From Yeosuana sp043876835 (GTDB lineage: Bacteria > Bacteroidota > Bacteroidia > Flavobacteriales > Flavobacteriaceae), in contig NZ_JBAWJZ010000002.1 in NCBI RefSeq assembly GCF_043876835.1, positions 124,001-188,000 on the forward strand: DNA of 64,000 nt, read 5' to 3'. The position numbers and the translations under genes are program-made. Numbering within the stretch: position 1 is the first letter of the stretch; every line of letters begins with the position of its first letter. Shown here piece by piece: positions 1 to 10,095 of this stretch. The notes under the pieces were generated by a model. The model saw nothing but the letters and a program-made list of their open reading frames with translations, searched no databases and was not told where the DNA came from.

Positions 1-283
1 ACGGAGATGTTCTGTATGCAGATAATAATGATTTCCAATGTAAATCTTGCCAATTGGTTTCTTGAGAAATTTTTACATCACGATATTTTTGGCGATTCTT
101 TTGTGTATGAATCACAGGAATATTCAATAATAATTTCCCGTTAGCAGCATAAATGTAAGTTCTGTTTCTATAAGTTTGCTTTAAGAAATTATCATCAGTT
201 TCAAAAGTTATTGATTCTGCTTTTGAGATAGCTACAAAATGTGCAATGTTTGGAAAGCATGTAGGATGTATTAAAATGTTCAT
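1..283 (-). CDS. WbqC-like family protein (N-terminal part, runs off the window)
   Basis: The reverse strand from 283 reads MNILIHPTCFPNIAHFVAIS and stays open to the window edge. The HPTxFPxIAHF start and the later TYRNRTYIYAANG stretch match the WbqC-like family that commonly sits next to lepB in Flavobacteriaceae. Family members are about 200 residues, so roughly half is present. WbqC proteins are found in polysaccharide gene clusters, but their reaction is not settled. The gene follows lepB by 43 bp in the same direction and probably belongs to the same operon. Confidence 0.75.
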   Translation of the reverse strand, partial: MNILIHPTCFPNIAHFVAISKAESITFETDDNFLKQTYRNRTYIYAANGKLLLNIPVIHTQKNRQKYRDVKISQETNWQDLHWKSLLSAYRTSP

Positions 284-326
284 TTATTGATTAATAGATC
301 GTCTTACTTTAGTAGGAGTGGACTTT

Positions 327-1877
327 TTATGCGTTAGCTTTTTTTCGTCTTCTCCATTTGTTAAAACCTGTCCAGCCTAAAACAACTACTAAAAACGGAA
401 TTAAATATGAAACTGGTTGTCCGCTTCCTCCAACAGTTGTAAATAATCTGTCCCAACGTATTTTGTCAAATCCTTTGCCATTGGTATTCCAACTCATCCA
501 GACAAATACAGGTTTACCAACAACGTGATCAAAAGGTACAAATCCCCAAGCTCTCGCATCTTGAGAGTTATGGCGGTTGTCACCCATCATCCAATAGTAA
601 TCTTGTTTAAAAGTGTATGTGGTAGCAACTTTTCCGTTTATTAAAATTTGGTTTCCTTGAACATCTAAAGTATTTCCTTCATAAGCAGTTATAACACGTT
701 TATAAAGTGGTAAGACATTTAAATTGATATCTATGGTCTTTCCTGCTTGTGGGATATAAAGTGGCCCAAAAAAATCGTTATTCCAGTTGTAATCTGGATT
801 ATGAGGAAAAATTCCAGGGTCTCTTTTTCCTTTTTCTTCTTTTAAAGGTGTGATACTTTTTACATTTGGATGATTTTTGAATTTACTCAAATCTTCATCT
901 GTAATGGCTGGAAAATAACTAACGGATCTGTCTTGATTGTACTGAGGAAAATCTGTGATATTATATCTGCTTGCTAATTGATAATTGTTAAATGCCCCAC
1001 TATTTGTTTCAACCATATATGAAAACTGAAGTTTTGCACGTTCAGGTAACACATTTTGTTTTCCGTTAATATAAACATAGCCATTTCTTACTTCTAACGA
1101 ATCTCCTGGAAGACCAACACAACGCTTTACGTAGTTGGTTTTTTTGTCAATTGGTTTATAATAAAATTTATCAGTATGTCTCATATCCAGCATGGTATCA
1201 ACAGGCCAGTTAAAAACAACAATATCATTATGTTTTATTTTTTGAAAACCTGGTATTCTCATATAAGGCAATTCGTAATCTGATAGGTATGATTTAATTT
1301 TTAAACCAGGAATGGTGTCATGAACCATTGGAGCAGCAATAGTTGTCATAGGTATTCTGGCACCATAATGAAATTTGCTTACAAACAAGAAATCTCCAAC
1401 CAATAATGTTTTTTCCAAGGAAGATGTTGGAATGGTAAATGGCTGAATGAAATAGGTATGAACAATTGTGGCGGCAACAATGGCAAACAGAATTGAGCTA
1501 ACCCAATCTCCCAAGCCAGTTCTTGGATGCAAACTTCTGTCTTCAACATATTTTATATCAGCTACATAGGTTAAATAAAAGTTGTAAAATCCTAAAGTAG
1601 CAACCGCTAAAATGGTATCAATATTTGAGTTTTTACCAAAACTTTTCGCAGTTTCTACCCAAACAACTGCAAACATTATGAGGTTTACAATTGGAAGAAA
1701 TAATAAAATAGTCCACCACCAAGGTCTGTTTATAATTTTCATTAAAATAACAGCATTGTAAACAGGAATAAATGCTTCCCATGCTTGTCTACCTGCTTTT
1801 ATATATAATTTCCATGTTCCTAAACCATGAATCCCTTGAATTACCAAGAAAAATATAAACCATTGCATTAATGTCAT
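327..1877 (-). CDS. lepB: Signal peptidase I (S26 family, long Bacteroidetes form)
   Basis: Inner-membrane protease that removes signal peptides from secreted proteins. Residues 1-140 hold several hydrophobic segments, then comes the S26 core: the nucleophile serine lies in PTSSLEKTLLVGD (about residue 153) and the general-base lysine in YVKRCVGLPGDS (K251). The later box GDNRHNSQDARAWG matches the conserved domain E. A final hydrophobic segment ends in a basic tail (WRRRKKANA). At 516 aa it is longer than the E. coli enzyme (324 aa), as usual for Bacteroidetes, with an insert at about 270-380. It is downstream of dapB with a 60-bp gap. Confidence 0.95.
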   Translation of the reverse strand: MTLMQWFIFFLVIQGIHGLGTWKLYIKAGRQAWEAFIPVYNAVILMKIINRPWWWTILLFLPIVNLIMFAVVWVETAKSFGKNSNIDTILAVATLGFYNFYLTYVADIKYVEDRSLHPRTGLGDWVSSILFAIVAATIVHTYFIQPFTIPTSSLEKTLLVGDFLFVSKFHYGARIPMTTIAAPMVHDTIPGLKIKSYLSDYELPYMRIPGFQKIKHNDIVVFNWPVDTMLDMRHTDKFYYKPIDKKTNYVKRCVGLPGDSLEVRNGYVYINGKQNVLPERAKLQFSYMVETNSGAFNNYQLASRYNITDFPQYNQDRSVSYFPAITDEDLSKFKNHPNVKSITPLKEEKGKRDPGIFPHNPDYNWNNDFFGPLYIPQAGKTIDINLNVLPLYKRVITAYEGNTLDVQGNQILINGKVATTYTFKQDYYWMMGDNRHNSQDARAWGFVPFDHVVGKPVFVWMSWNTNGKGFDKIRWDRLFTTVGGSGQPVSYLIPFLVVVLGWTGFNKWRRRKKANA

Positions 1878-1937
1878 AATTATAAATTTTTATTGTTAGT
1901 GGCTACAAGCTTTTAAATGTTACTTGATTTAAAAACC

Positions 1938-2642
1938 TTAACCAATATTTAACACATCATTCATTGTGAAAACGCCTGTTCTTCCTTCAATCCATTCTGC
2001 TGCAATAACAGCGCCAAGAGCAAAACCTTGTCTGTTATGTGCAATATGTTCTATAGTGATAGTGTCAACTTCACTTTTGTAGGTAATAGTATGTGTACCA
2101 GGAACATCTTCAATACGCTTAGCTACAATTGGAATTGTTTTTTCTTTAATTTCATCAAGTTTCCAACTTTCGTAACCAGAATGTTCCGCAATGATACCAT
2201 TTGCTAATGAAATAGCTGTTCCACTTGGAGCATCCAATTTTTGAGTATGATGAATTTCTTCTAAACTTACATCGTATTGTTTAAGGTTACTCATCATTCT
2301 AGCTAATATTTTATTGAGCTCAAAAAAGATGTTTACACCTAAACTGAAATTTGACGCATAAATAAAGGCACTTTGTTTTTCATTGCAAAGAGCAACTGCT
2401 TTATCATAATCTTGTAGCCAACCTGTTGTCCCAGAAATTACCGGTACTTTATGATTTATACAGTTTGAAATATTGTTAAAAGCTACAGTTGGAATGCTGA
2501 AATCTATAGCAACATCAGCTTTTGTGATATCATAATCATGGTCTTCTTTATCAACTGTAAGAACAATAGTATGCCCTCGCTGAATAGCTATTTGCTCAAT
2601 GGTTTTTCCCATTCTTCCGTAACCAAGTAAAGCTATTTTCAT
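1938..2642 (-). CDS. dapB: 4-hydroxy-tetrahydrodipicolinate reductase
   Basis: Cytosolic NAD(P)H-dependent reductase of the diaminopimelate/lysine pathway. The N-terminal dinucleotide fold begins GYGRMGK (residues 7-13). The catalytic and substrate-binding stretch EIHHTQKLDAPSGTA contains the expected histidine pair, lysine and SGT. Length (234 aa) is normal for the short Bacteroidetes type. It lies between DUF5683 and lepB, all on the reverse strand with short gaps. Confidence 0.96.
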   Translation of the reverse strand: MKIALLGYGRMGKTIEQIAIQRGHTIVLTVDKEDHDYDITKADVAIDFSIPTVAFNNISNCINHKVPVISGTTGWLQDYDKAVALCNEKQSAFIYASNFSLGVNIFFELNKILARMMSNLKQYDVSLEEIHHTQKLDAPSGTAISLANGIIAEHSGYESWKLDEIKEKTIPIVAKRIEDVPGTHTITYKSEVDTITIEHIAHNRQGFALGAVIAAEWIEGRTGVFTMNDVLNIG

Positions 2643-2653
2643 TGTTTGAAAAA

Positions 2654-3232
2654 TTAAAATTTAAAATTTAAAGTTAAGCCAACATCACTTTTCGCATCTA
2701 ATTCATTTACTTTAAAATGTGGAAATAAAGTTAAATTTTCATTGACATTATATTGTAAAAGATGCGCATCAACATTAGCATCTATAATGTTAAGAGCATA
2801 AATTCCGATGGTAACTAAAAGTGATACTTCTTTGTTTTTTCTATAAAATTTTTGCGCTCTTTGTAATCCATCTAAAGTGATTCTATCATAAAATTCATCA
2901 TCGTCAAAGCCGGCTAACCTACTTTTGTAGGCATCTCTATATCTTTTATACTCTTTATTGTTTGTAGTATAAAAATAAATTCCGGTTCCTAAAGCCCCAT
3001 AAACAATAGGTATTTTCCAGTATTTTTTATTATAGGCTTGTCCTAAGCCAGGTAATACAGCCGAATAAAATGCTGCTTTCGCTGGGGATAATGGGTTAAT
3101 TGGCTCTTGAATTTTAGTAACATTTTCAACAGTTAATGTATCTCTTGTTTTTTTATTCTTTTTGTTTTGTCCAAAAAGAGAAATGCAAAACAAAAGGAAG
3201 AATACATTGACTATTAAAAATTTATTTAGCAC
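2654..3232 (-). CDS. DUF5683 domain protein (exported or membrane)
   Basis: 192 aa with an N-terminal signal peptide (about residues 1-22, ending FGQ) followed by a lysine-rich linker and the DUF5683 core: a P-x-KAAFYSAVLPGLGQAYNKKYWK motif region and a hydrophobic YGALGTGIYFY segment. Function is unknown. The gene is almost always found between parB and dapB in Flavobacteria. Its start overlaps the end of parB by 11 bp, so the two are translationally coupled. Confidence 0.85.
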   Translation of the reverse strand: MLNKFLIVNVFFLLFCISLFGQNKKNKKTRDTLTVENVTKIQEPINPLSPAKAAFYSAVLPGLGQAYNKKYWKIPIVYGALGTGIYFYTTNNKEYKRYRDAYKSRLAGFDDDEFYDRITLDGLQRAQKFYRKNKEVSLLVTIGIYALNIIDANVDAHLLQYNVNENLTLFPHFKVNELDAKSDVGLTLNFKF

Positions 3233-4133
3233 GTTCCACTAATTTTTTAAGGCGATTAAAATCTTCTTCTGAGTGAAAAGGAATTGTGATTTTTCCTTTT
3301 CCATTTTTAGAAACTTTAACATCAATTTTATGCCCAAAGTATTCAGAAAACTCTTTTATTCCATTTTTGATGAAATCAGGAACTTCGGTGCCTTTTTCAG
3401 TTTTAGGAAATACTTTAGATTCTTCAGAATTATTATAGTTTCTTACCAAATCTTCGGTTTCTCTTACTGAAAGTTTATTTGATAAAATATTTTCATAAAT
3501 ATCAAGTTGAACCGTTTGATCTTCAATAGTAATAATGGCACGACCATGACCCATGGAAATAAATCCATCACGCATTCCTGTTTGAATGATTGGATCGAGT
3601 TTTAATAAACGCAAATAGTTTGCTATCGTTGAACGTTTTTTACCTACTCGGTCGCTCATTTGCTCTTGAGTAAGGTTAATTTCATCAATTAATCGTTGGT
3701 AAGAAAGTGCAATTTCAATAGGATCTAAATCTTGTCGTTGAATATTTTCAACTAAAGCCATTTCTAATGACTCTTGGTCATTAGCTATTCTTATGTATGA
3801 AGGAATAGTTTCTAAACCTATAAGTTTTGAAGCTCTAAAACGTCGTTCACCAGAAACTAACTGGTAACTATTAAATCCTAACTTTCTAACAGTTATGGGT
3901 TGAATAACACCCAATTCTTTTATCGAAGAAGCCAACTCGCGAAGCGTTTCTTCATTAAAATTGGTTCTTGGCTGAAAAGGGTTTACATCTATAGAATCAA
4001 TATCTAACTCAACAATATTGCCAATAACTTTATCTGCATTTTTATCTTGAACAGATTGAATATCGTTACTTGGGTCTTTTAAAAGTGCTGATAAGCCTCT
4101 ACCTAAAGCCTGTTTTTTGGTTGCTTTAGCCAT
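3222..4133 (-). CDS. parB: ParB/Spo0J chromosome-partitioning protein
   Basis: 303 aa. The N-terminal CTPase domain has NPFQPR (residues ~52-57) and the CTP-binding GERRFRA box. The middle HTH is MSDRVGKKRSTIANYLRLL, and the C-terminal part is the dimerisation domain. It binds parS sites and works with ParA, whose gene is 3 bp upstream. No full parS palindrome (TGTTTCACGTGAAACA type) was seen in the window. Confidence 0.95.
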   Translation of the reverse strand: MAKATKKQALGRGLSALLKDPSNDIQSVQDKNADKVIGNIVELDIDSIDVNPFQPRTNFNEETLRELASSIKELGVIQPITVRKLGFNSYQLVSGERRFRASKLIGLETIPSYIRIANDQESLEMALVENIQRQDLDPIEIALSYQRLIDEINLTQEQMSDRVGKKRSTIANYLRLLKLDPIIQTGMRDGFISMGHGRAIITIEDQTVQLDIYENILSNKLSVRETEDLVRNYNNSEESKVFPKTEKGTEVPDFIKNGIKEFSEYFGHKIDVKVSKNGKGKITIPFHSEEDFNRLKKLVERAK

Positions 4134-4136
4134 ACT

Positions 4137-4901
4137 TTAAGAGTTTTTATTGATAATTTCTTTTGCCAAACTTAAGTAATTTGTTGCACCTTTACTACTT
4201 GCGTCGTATTTAATTATGTTCTCACCATAACTAGGAGCTTCACTTAAGCGCACATTTCGTTGTATAATGGTTTGAAAAACCATGTTGTTAAAATGCTTTT
4301 GAACCTCTTCAACAACTTGATTTGATAATCTTAATCTGGAATCGTACATCGTTAAAAGTAATCCTTCAATATCCAATTCTGGATTGTGGATTTTTTGAAC
4401 ACTTTTTATGGTGTTTAACAGTTTTCCCAAGCCTTCTAAAGCAAAGTATTCACATTGAATTGGAATAATTACAGCATCAGCAGCAGTTAATGCATTTAAT
4501 GTAAGCAGCCCTAATGAAGGAGCGCAATCAATTAAAATATAGTCGTAATCGTTTTTTATATCTACTAAAGCTTTTTTTAGCATATATTCTCTTTCATCCT
4601 TGTCAACAAGTTCTATTTCAATAGCAACAAGGTCAATATGCGAAGGAATAACATCTAAATTTGGAGTGTCAGTTGAAATCACAGCTTCTTTGGCTGAGTT
4701 TGAATGTTCTAAAAGTTGGTAGGTTCCTATTTCAACAGTTTCAACATTAATTCCTAATCCAGATGTTGCATTTGCTTGAGGGTCAGCATCTATTAGTAAC
4801 ACTTTTTTTTCAAGAACTCCTAGTGAAGCTGCTAAATTAATAGACGTTGTTGTTTTTCCTACACCGCCTTTTTGGTTAGCAATTGCAATGATTTTACCCA
4901 T
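4137..4901 (-). CDS. parA: ParA/Soj chromosome-partitioning ATPase
   Basis: 254 aa MinD/ParA-type ATPase. The deviant Walker A is KGGVGKTT (residues ~10-17), the signature IDADPQANAT follows, and Walker B is IDCAPSLG. It partners ParB, encoded 3 bp downstream. It is the first gene of the reverse operon parA-parB-DUF5683-dapB-lepB-wbqC-like. The 222-bp gap to the divergent M16 gene should hold promoters for both. Confidence 0.96.
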   Translation of the reverse strand: MGKIIAIANQKGGVGKTTTSINLAASLGVLEKKVLLIDADPQANATSGLGINVETVEIGTYQLLEHSNSAKEAVISTDTPNLDVIPSHIDLVAIEIELVDKDEREYMLKKALVDIKNDYDYILIDCAPSLGLLTLNALTAADAVIIPIQCEYFALEGLGKLLNTIKSVQKIHNPELDIEGLLLTMYDSRLRLSNQVVEEVQKHFNNMVFQTIIQRNVRLSEAPSYGENIIKYDASSKGATNYLSLAKEIINKNS

Positions 4902-5123
4902 TAATGATTTGGTTTTATGAACGGTAAAAATACAATTATTTATGAGGAATAAAAATCCAATTTGTTAACATTAAATCAGAATTTTTGCAACATACACTTG
5001 CCTTTTAAAAGGCTAATTCCCTTAATATTTTGATTTTCTTGTTTAGCAAAGTAGGAAATTTCGATATTTAACAATTATTTAAGATTGTTTAGGTTATATT
5101 TATGGATAATTTAAAATCATATT

Positions 5124-7892
5124 ATGAAAAACATCAATCACTTTTTAAAAATTTCTTTGTCCCTCACATTATTTTGTTTAATGTCTTTTGTAACATTTGC
5201 TCAAGTTAAAAAAACTGCAAGTGTTGAAGGCATAAATGAATATACTTTAGATAATGGTTTGAAGGTTTTATTGTTTCAGGATAATTCATCTCAAACAATT
5301 ACAGTAAACATTACGTACCAAGTAGGCTCTCGTCATGAGGGTTATGGTGAAAAAGGAATGGCCCACTTGTTAGAACACATGGTATTTAAAGGCACTCCAA
5401 ATCATCCAAATATTCCAGAAGAATTATCTTCTCATGGAGCTAGGCCGAACGGGTCCACCTATTATGATAGAACAAATTATTTTGAAACTTTTAATGCTAC
5501 TGATGAAAATTTAGATTGGGCTTTGGATTTAGAAGCAGATAGAATGGTTAATTCTTATATAGCCAAAAAAGATTTAGAATCTGAATTTTCAGTAGTTAGA
5601 AACGAGTTTGAAAGCGGTGAAAATTCTCCATCCAATGTATTAAGGTTAAAAGTTATAAATTCAGCTTATTTATGGCATAATTATGGACAAGCAACTATTG
5701 GTAATAAGTCTGATATTGAACGTGTTCCTATAGAAAATTTACAAGCTTTTTATAAAAAATATTATCGTCCAGATAATGCTGTACTTATGATTACAGGAAA
5801 ATTTGAACCAGAAAAAACACTTGCACTTGTTCAAAAAAAATTCGGAGGTATTAAAAATCCAGAAACTCCTTTAAGAGATGTTCCAACAATTGAACCAGCA
5901 CAAGATGGTGAAAAACGTGTTACAGTTAGTAGAGTGGGAGATTTACAAATAGTATCAGTGCTTTACCATTTACCAGCAGGCTCTCATGAAGATTATGCAG
6001 CGCTTCAGGTTGCAGAACAAATTTTAACAGATGAACCTTCCGGAAGACTTTATAAGGCTTTGGTTAACGAAAAAAAGGCGTCAGGAATTTGGTCATATTC
6101 ACCTTTCACAAAAGAACCATCGTTTTTGTATATGAATGTTGATGTCCCTTCAGATAAGTCTTTGGCCGAAGCTGAATCAACAACTTTAAATCTTTTAGAT
6201 GATTTATCAAAAAATCCTGTTACTGAAGAAGAAGTAAATCGAGCAAAATCGAACATATTAAAACAATATGATCAAATTTCTAGAAATTCAGCTTATTTAG
6301 GAACTTATATGAGTGAATTTATTGGAGCTGGAGATTGGAGATTATCTTTTATTCAACGTGATAGAGTTGAAAAAATGACTGTTGATAAAGTAAATGCAGC
6401 TATTCAAAGATATTTAATTAATACAAACAGAACTGTTGGAGAGTTTTTACCTACAAAAACCCCGATTAGAGTAGAGATTGAACATACAGAAGGTTTAAAT
6501 GATTTAGTTACAAATTATAAAGGAAAAGAAGGTTTAGGAACAGGTGAAGCTTTTGATGTTTCATACGAAAACATTCAAAAAAGATTAGATACTGGCGTTC
6601 TTCAAAAGAAACCAATTGAGTACGGATTTATTAAAAAAGATAACCGTGGAGAAACAGTTACCTTATCTTTTGCAATAAGAAATGGTAGTTTGGAAAACCT
6701 TATGAATAAAGGAGTAGTAGCTAGTTATACCGCAAGAATGTTGAATAAAGGAACCACAACAAAATCTCGTCAAGATATTGAAGACAAACTAAGCGCTATA
6801 AAATCATCTGTATATTTTAGTGGTTCAAACGGACGTTTAACAGCTAATATAATAAGTACCAAAGAAAACCTAACGGAAGCTTTGAATTTGATGACAGACA
6901 TGATAAAAAACCCTGTTTTTGATGCTGAAGAATTAGAAAAAATGAAAACTCAAGCTTTGGCTTCAATTGAAGAAAACAAAACAGATCCTCAGTTTTTGGC
7001 GTCTAGAAAATTAGGGTTAATAAATCAGAAATATAAAAAAGGACATCCACTTTATAATATGACTATTGATGAAGAAATTGAAGCTATTAAGAATGTTTCT
7101 GTAGCCGATTTAAAAGATTATCACAAGAATTTCTATGGAATTTCAAATAGTGCAACATTAACTGCCATTGGAAATATTGATGAGAAAGGTTTAAAAGACT
7201 ATTTTGATAAAGAATTTGGTGATTATAGTTCAAGTTTGCCATTTACTCCAGTTAAAAATGAGTATAGTGAAAATACTCCTGCGAATGAAAAAATACTAAC
7301 TCCAGATAAAAAGAATGCATTTACATTAGGAACTCTATCTTTTGAATGTAGTCAAGATAATGATGATTATGCAGCTTTACAGATAGCTGGAGAAATTTTT
7401 GGTGGAGGATTTTTAAATTCAAGAATTGCCACTCGTTTGCGTCAGCAAGATGGAGTAAGTTATGGAGCCGGTGGAATGGTAAGAGTTGATGATAATAAAT
7501 CAGATAAAAATTCAATGGCTTTAATTTATGCTATCTATGCTCCAGAAAATGCAGCTAAAGTTCAAACAGGTTTTAAAGAAGAAATAGCCCGTTTTATTGA
7601 TGGCGGTATTACTGAAGAAGAATTAAAAAGTGCCGTTAATGGTTGGGTGCAAGAACAAAATGTATCTAGAGCAAAGGACAATGAACTTTTAAGATTATTG
7701 AATAATAATATGTATTATGACAGAGACATGATGTTTCAAAAAAGCATTGAAGATAAAGTTACTGCTTTAACTGTGGCAGATGTTAATGCAGCTATCAAAA
7801 AATATTTTAAAACCTTAGATAATTGGACTGTTGTAAATGCAGGTGATTTTGAGAATTTTGAAATTAAAAATGGTGATAAAAAGGTGGATTAG
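5124..7892 (+). CDS. M16 family zinc metalloprotease, two-domain (insulinase-like), exported
   Basis: 922 aa with a signal peptide (cleavage after about residue 26, TFAQ). The inverted zinc motif HLLEH is at 81-85 (H81, E84, H85), followed by a downstream glutamate in the FSVVRNEFE region. The second half (about 480-920) is the inactive M16_C-type repeat, typical of peptidases of the pitrilysin group. It probably degrades peptides in the periplasm. It stands alone, divergent from parA, and ends at a bidirectional terminator shared with the mutase gene. Confidence 0.92.
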   Translation: MKNINHFLKISLSLTLFCLMSFVTFAQVKKTASVEGINEYTLDNGLKVLLFQDNSSQTITVNITYQVGSRHEGYGEKGMAHLLEHMVFKGTPNHPNIPEELSSHGARPNGSTYYDRTNYFETFNATDENLDWALDLEADRMVNSYIAKKDLESEFSVVRNEFESGENSPSNVLRLKVINSAYLWHNYGQATIGNKSDIERVPIENLQAFYKKYYRPDNAVLMITGKFEPEKTLALVQKKFGGIKNPETPLRDVPTIEPAQDGEKRVTVSRVGDLQIVSVLYHLPAGSHEDYAALQVAEQILTDEPSGRLYKALVNEKKASGIWSYSPFTKEPSFLYMNVDVPSDKSLAEAESTTLNLLDDLSKNPVTEEEVNRAKSNILKQYDQISRNSAYLGTYMSEFIGAGDWRLSFIQRDRVEKMTVDKVNAAIQRYLINTNRTVGEFLPTKTPIRVEIEHTEGLNDLVTNYKGKEGLGTGEAFDVSYENIQKRLDTGVLQKKPIEYGFIKKDNRGETVTLSFAIRNGSLENLMNKGVVASYTARMLNKGTTTKSRQDIEDKLSAIKSSVYFSGSNGRLTANIISTKENLTEALNLMTDMIKNPVFDAEELEKMKTQALASIEENKTDPQFLASRKLGLINQKYKKGHPLYNMTIDEEIEAIKNVSVADLKDYHKNFYGISNSATLTAIGNIDEKGLKDYFDKEFGDYSSSLPFTPVKNEYSENTPANEKILTPDKKNAFTLGTLSFECSQDNDDYAALQIAGEIFGGGFLNSRIATRLRQQDGVSYGAGGMVRVDDNKSDKNSMALIYAIYAPENAAKVQTGFKEEIARFIDGGITEEELKSAVNGWVQEQNVSRAKDNELLRLLNNNMYYDRDMMFQKSIEDKVTALTVADVNAAIKKYFKTLDNWTVVNAGDFENFEIKNGDKKVD

Positions 7893-7910
7893 TATAAGCC
7901 TTTTAAAAAT

Positions 7911-7950
7911 AAAAAATCCAGTTAGATTATTTCTGACTGGATTTTTTTTA
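7911..7950. terminator. Bidirectional terminator
   Basis: Inverted repeat AATCCAGTTAGA / TCTGACTGGATT (one G-T pair) with a short loop, flanked by A-run and T-run. It separates the convergent M16 and mutase genes. Confidence 0.85.
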
Positions 7951-7956
7951 TTTCCT

Positions 7957-10080
7957 TTAATCAATTAAAATTTCTAAAATTTTTATGGCAGCTTCACTGA
8001 TTTTGGTTCCTGGTCCAAAAACAGCTACAGCTCCTGCATCAAAAAGATACTGATAGTCTTGTTTAGGAATTACACCACCTACAATAACCATAATATCATC
8101 CCTGCCATACTTTTTAAGTTCTGCAATAACTTGAGGGACTAAAGTTTTATGTCCGGCAGCTAAAGAGGAAACCCCTAATATATGTACGTCATTTTCAATG
8201 GCTTGTTTGGCAACTTCTTGAGGTGTTTGGAATAATGGCCCAATATCAACATCAAAACCAACATCTGCATAACCAGTGGCCACTACTTTAGCACCTCTGT
8301 CATGACCATCTTGCCCCATTTTGGCAATCATTATTCGTGGTCTTCTGCCATCTTGTTCAGCAAAAATATCAGCAAGTTCTCTTGCTTTTTTAAAGGATTC
8401 ATCGTCTTTAATTTCTTTACTGTACACGCCGCTAAATGATTTAATTTGAGCTTTATATCTTCCAAAAACAACTTCAAGAGCATCGCTTATTTCACCAAGT
8501 GTTGCTCGTTCTCTGGCTGCTTCAATAGCTAAAGCTAATAAATTTTGGTTTCCTAAACGTGCAGCTTCGGTTAATTTTGTTAATGCCGAATTTACTTTAG
8601 CAGAATTGCGCTCAGTTTTAATTCTGTTTAAACGCTCTATTTGTTGTGCTCTAACAGTTTGATTGTCTACTTCAAGAGTTTGTATAGGGTCTTCTTCATC
8701 TAACCTATATTTATTAACGCCAACAATAACATCTTGTCCGGAATCAATACGAGCTTGTTTTCTTGCAGCAGCTTCTTCAATTCGCATTTTTGGTATTCCG
8801 GCTTCAATAGCTTTTGTCATGCCTCCTAAATCTTCTACTTCTTCCAAAAGTGACCAAGCTTTTTGAGCTATATCATGGGTTAAAGATTCAACATAAAAAC
8901 TTCCAGCCCAAGGATCCACGGTTTTAGTTATTTTGGTTTCTTCCTGTAAATAAATTTGTGTGTTTCTGGCAATTCTAGCAGAAAAATCTGTTGGTAATGC
9001 AATGGCTTCGTCTAAAGCATTGGTATGCAAGCTTTGAGTGCCACCAAACGCAGCTGCGGCAGCTTCTATACAAGTTCTGGAAACATTATTAAAAGGGTCT
9101 TGCTCGGTTAAACTCCAGCCACTTGTTTGGCAATGCGTTCTTAGAATTAGTGATTTTTCATCTTTCGGATTGAATTGCTTTACTATTTTAGCCCAAAGCA
9201 TTCTTGCTGCACGCATTTTAGCAATTTCCATAAAATGATTCATCCCAATTGCCCAAAAGAAAGAAAGGCGAGGAGCAAAAGTGTCAATATCCATACCAGC
9301 ATCAAGGCCTTTTTTAATATACTCTAAACCATCAGCAAGTGTGTAAGCCAATTCAATATCGCAAGTGGCACCGGCTTCTTGCATATGATATCCCGAAATA
9401 CTTATGCTATTAAACTTGGGCATGTTTTTACTGGTATATTCAAAAATATCTGAAATGATTTTCATGGATGGAATTGGTGGGTAGATGTATGTATTTCTCA
9501 CCATAAACTCCTTAAGAATATCATTTTGAATAGTTCCTGATAATTCGGATTGTTTTACACCTTGTTCTTCTGCAGCTACAATATAAAAAGCTAGAATTGG
9601 TAATACGGCGCCATTCATGGTCATGGAAACCGACATCTTGTCTAACGGAATCTGGTCGAAAAGTATTTTCATATCTTCAACAGAATCTATTGCAACTCCG
9701 GCTTTTCCAACATCTCCAACAACTCTTTCATGATCACTGTCATAACCTCTGTGAGTTGCTAAATCGAAAGCTACAGATAAACCTTTTTGTCCTGCAGCTA
9801 AGTTTCTTCTGTAAAAGGCATTACTGTCTTCAGCAGTTGAGAAACCTGCATACTGTCGTATTGTCCAAGGTCTTTGAACATACATGGTTGCATAAGGACC
9901 TCGAAGAAAAGGAGCAATACCCGCACCAAAATTTAAATGGTCAATATTTTTTAAATCGTCAGCACTATAAGTTGATTTTACTTCAATTGTTTCTGCAGTT
10001 AAAAAAGTATTTTTAGAAATTGCTTTTTCATTTACAGTTTGTGTGTCTATTTTTATATGCTGAAGATTTTTCCTTGCCAT
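7957..10080 (-). CDS. scpA: Methylmalonyl-CoA mutase, large (catalytic) subunit
   Basis: 707 aa. Catalyses reversible methylmalonyl-CoA to succinyl-CoA conversion with adenosylcobalamin. The TIM-barrel domain begins with RGPYATMYVQRPWTIRQYAG, and the C-terminal B12 domain has the base-off ligand motif DGHDRGAK with the lower-axial histidine, then GVSSLAAGH and GGVIP. It acts with the small subunit encoded just upstream (10718-12091). Between them lies a lipoprotein gene. Presence of a B12 enzyme fits the class II ribonucleotide reductase found later in the window. Confidence 0.97.
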   Translation of the reverse strand: MARKNLQHIKIDTQTVNEKAISKNTFLTAETIEVKSTYSADDLKNIDHLNFGAGIAPFLRGPYATMYVQRPWTIRQYAGFSTAEDSNAFYRRNLAAGQKGLSVAFDLATHRGYDSDHERVVGDVGKAGVAIDSVEDMKILFDQIPLDKMSVSMTMNGAVLPILAFYIVAAEEQGVKQSELSGTIQNDILKEFMVRNTYIYPPIPSMKIISDIFEYTSKNMPKFNSISISGYHMQEAGATCDIELAYTLADGLEYIKKGLDAGMDIDTFAPRLSFFWAIGMNHFMEIAKMRAARMLWAKIVKQFNPKDEKSLILRTHCQTSGWSLTEQDPFNNVSRTCIEAAAAAFGGTQSLHTNALDEAIALPTDFSARIARNTQIYLQEETKITKTVDPWAGSFYVESLTHDIAQKAWSLLEEVEDLGGMTKAIEAGIPKMRIEEAAARKQARIDSGQDVIVGVNKYRLDEEDPIQTLEVDNQTVRAQQIERLNRIKTERNSAKVNSALTKLTEAARLGNQNLLALAIEAARERATLGEISDALEVVFGRYKAQIKSFSGVYSKEIKDDESFKKARELADIFAEQDGRRPRIMIAKMGQDGHDRGAKVVATGYADVGFDVDIGPLFQTPQEVAKQAIENDVHILGVSSLAAGHKTLVPQVIAELKKYGRDDIMVIVGGVIPKQDYQYLFDAGAVAVFGPGTKISEAAIKILEILID

Positions 10081-10095
10081 TTTTAAAAGATTAAA

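Noticed and set aside
9597..10016. 139-codon forward ORF opposite the mutase gene
   Set aside because: Shadow frame of a well-supported gene, with Leu/Gln/His-rich composition typical of antisense reading.
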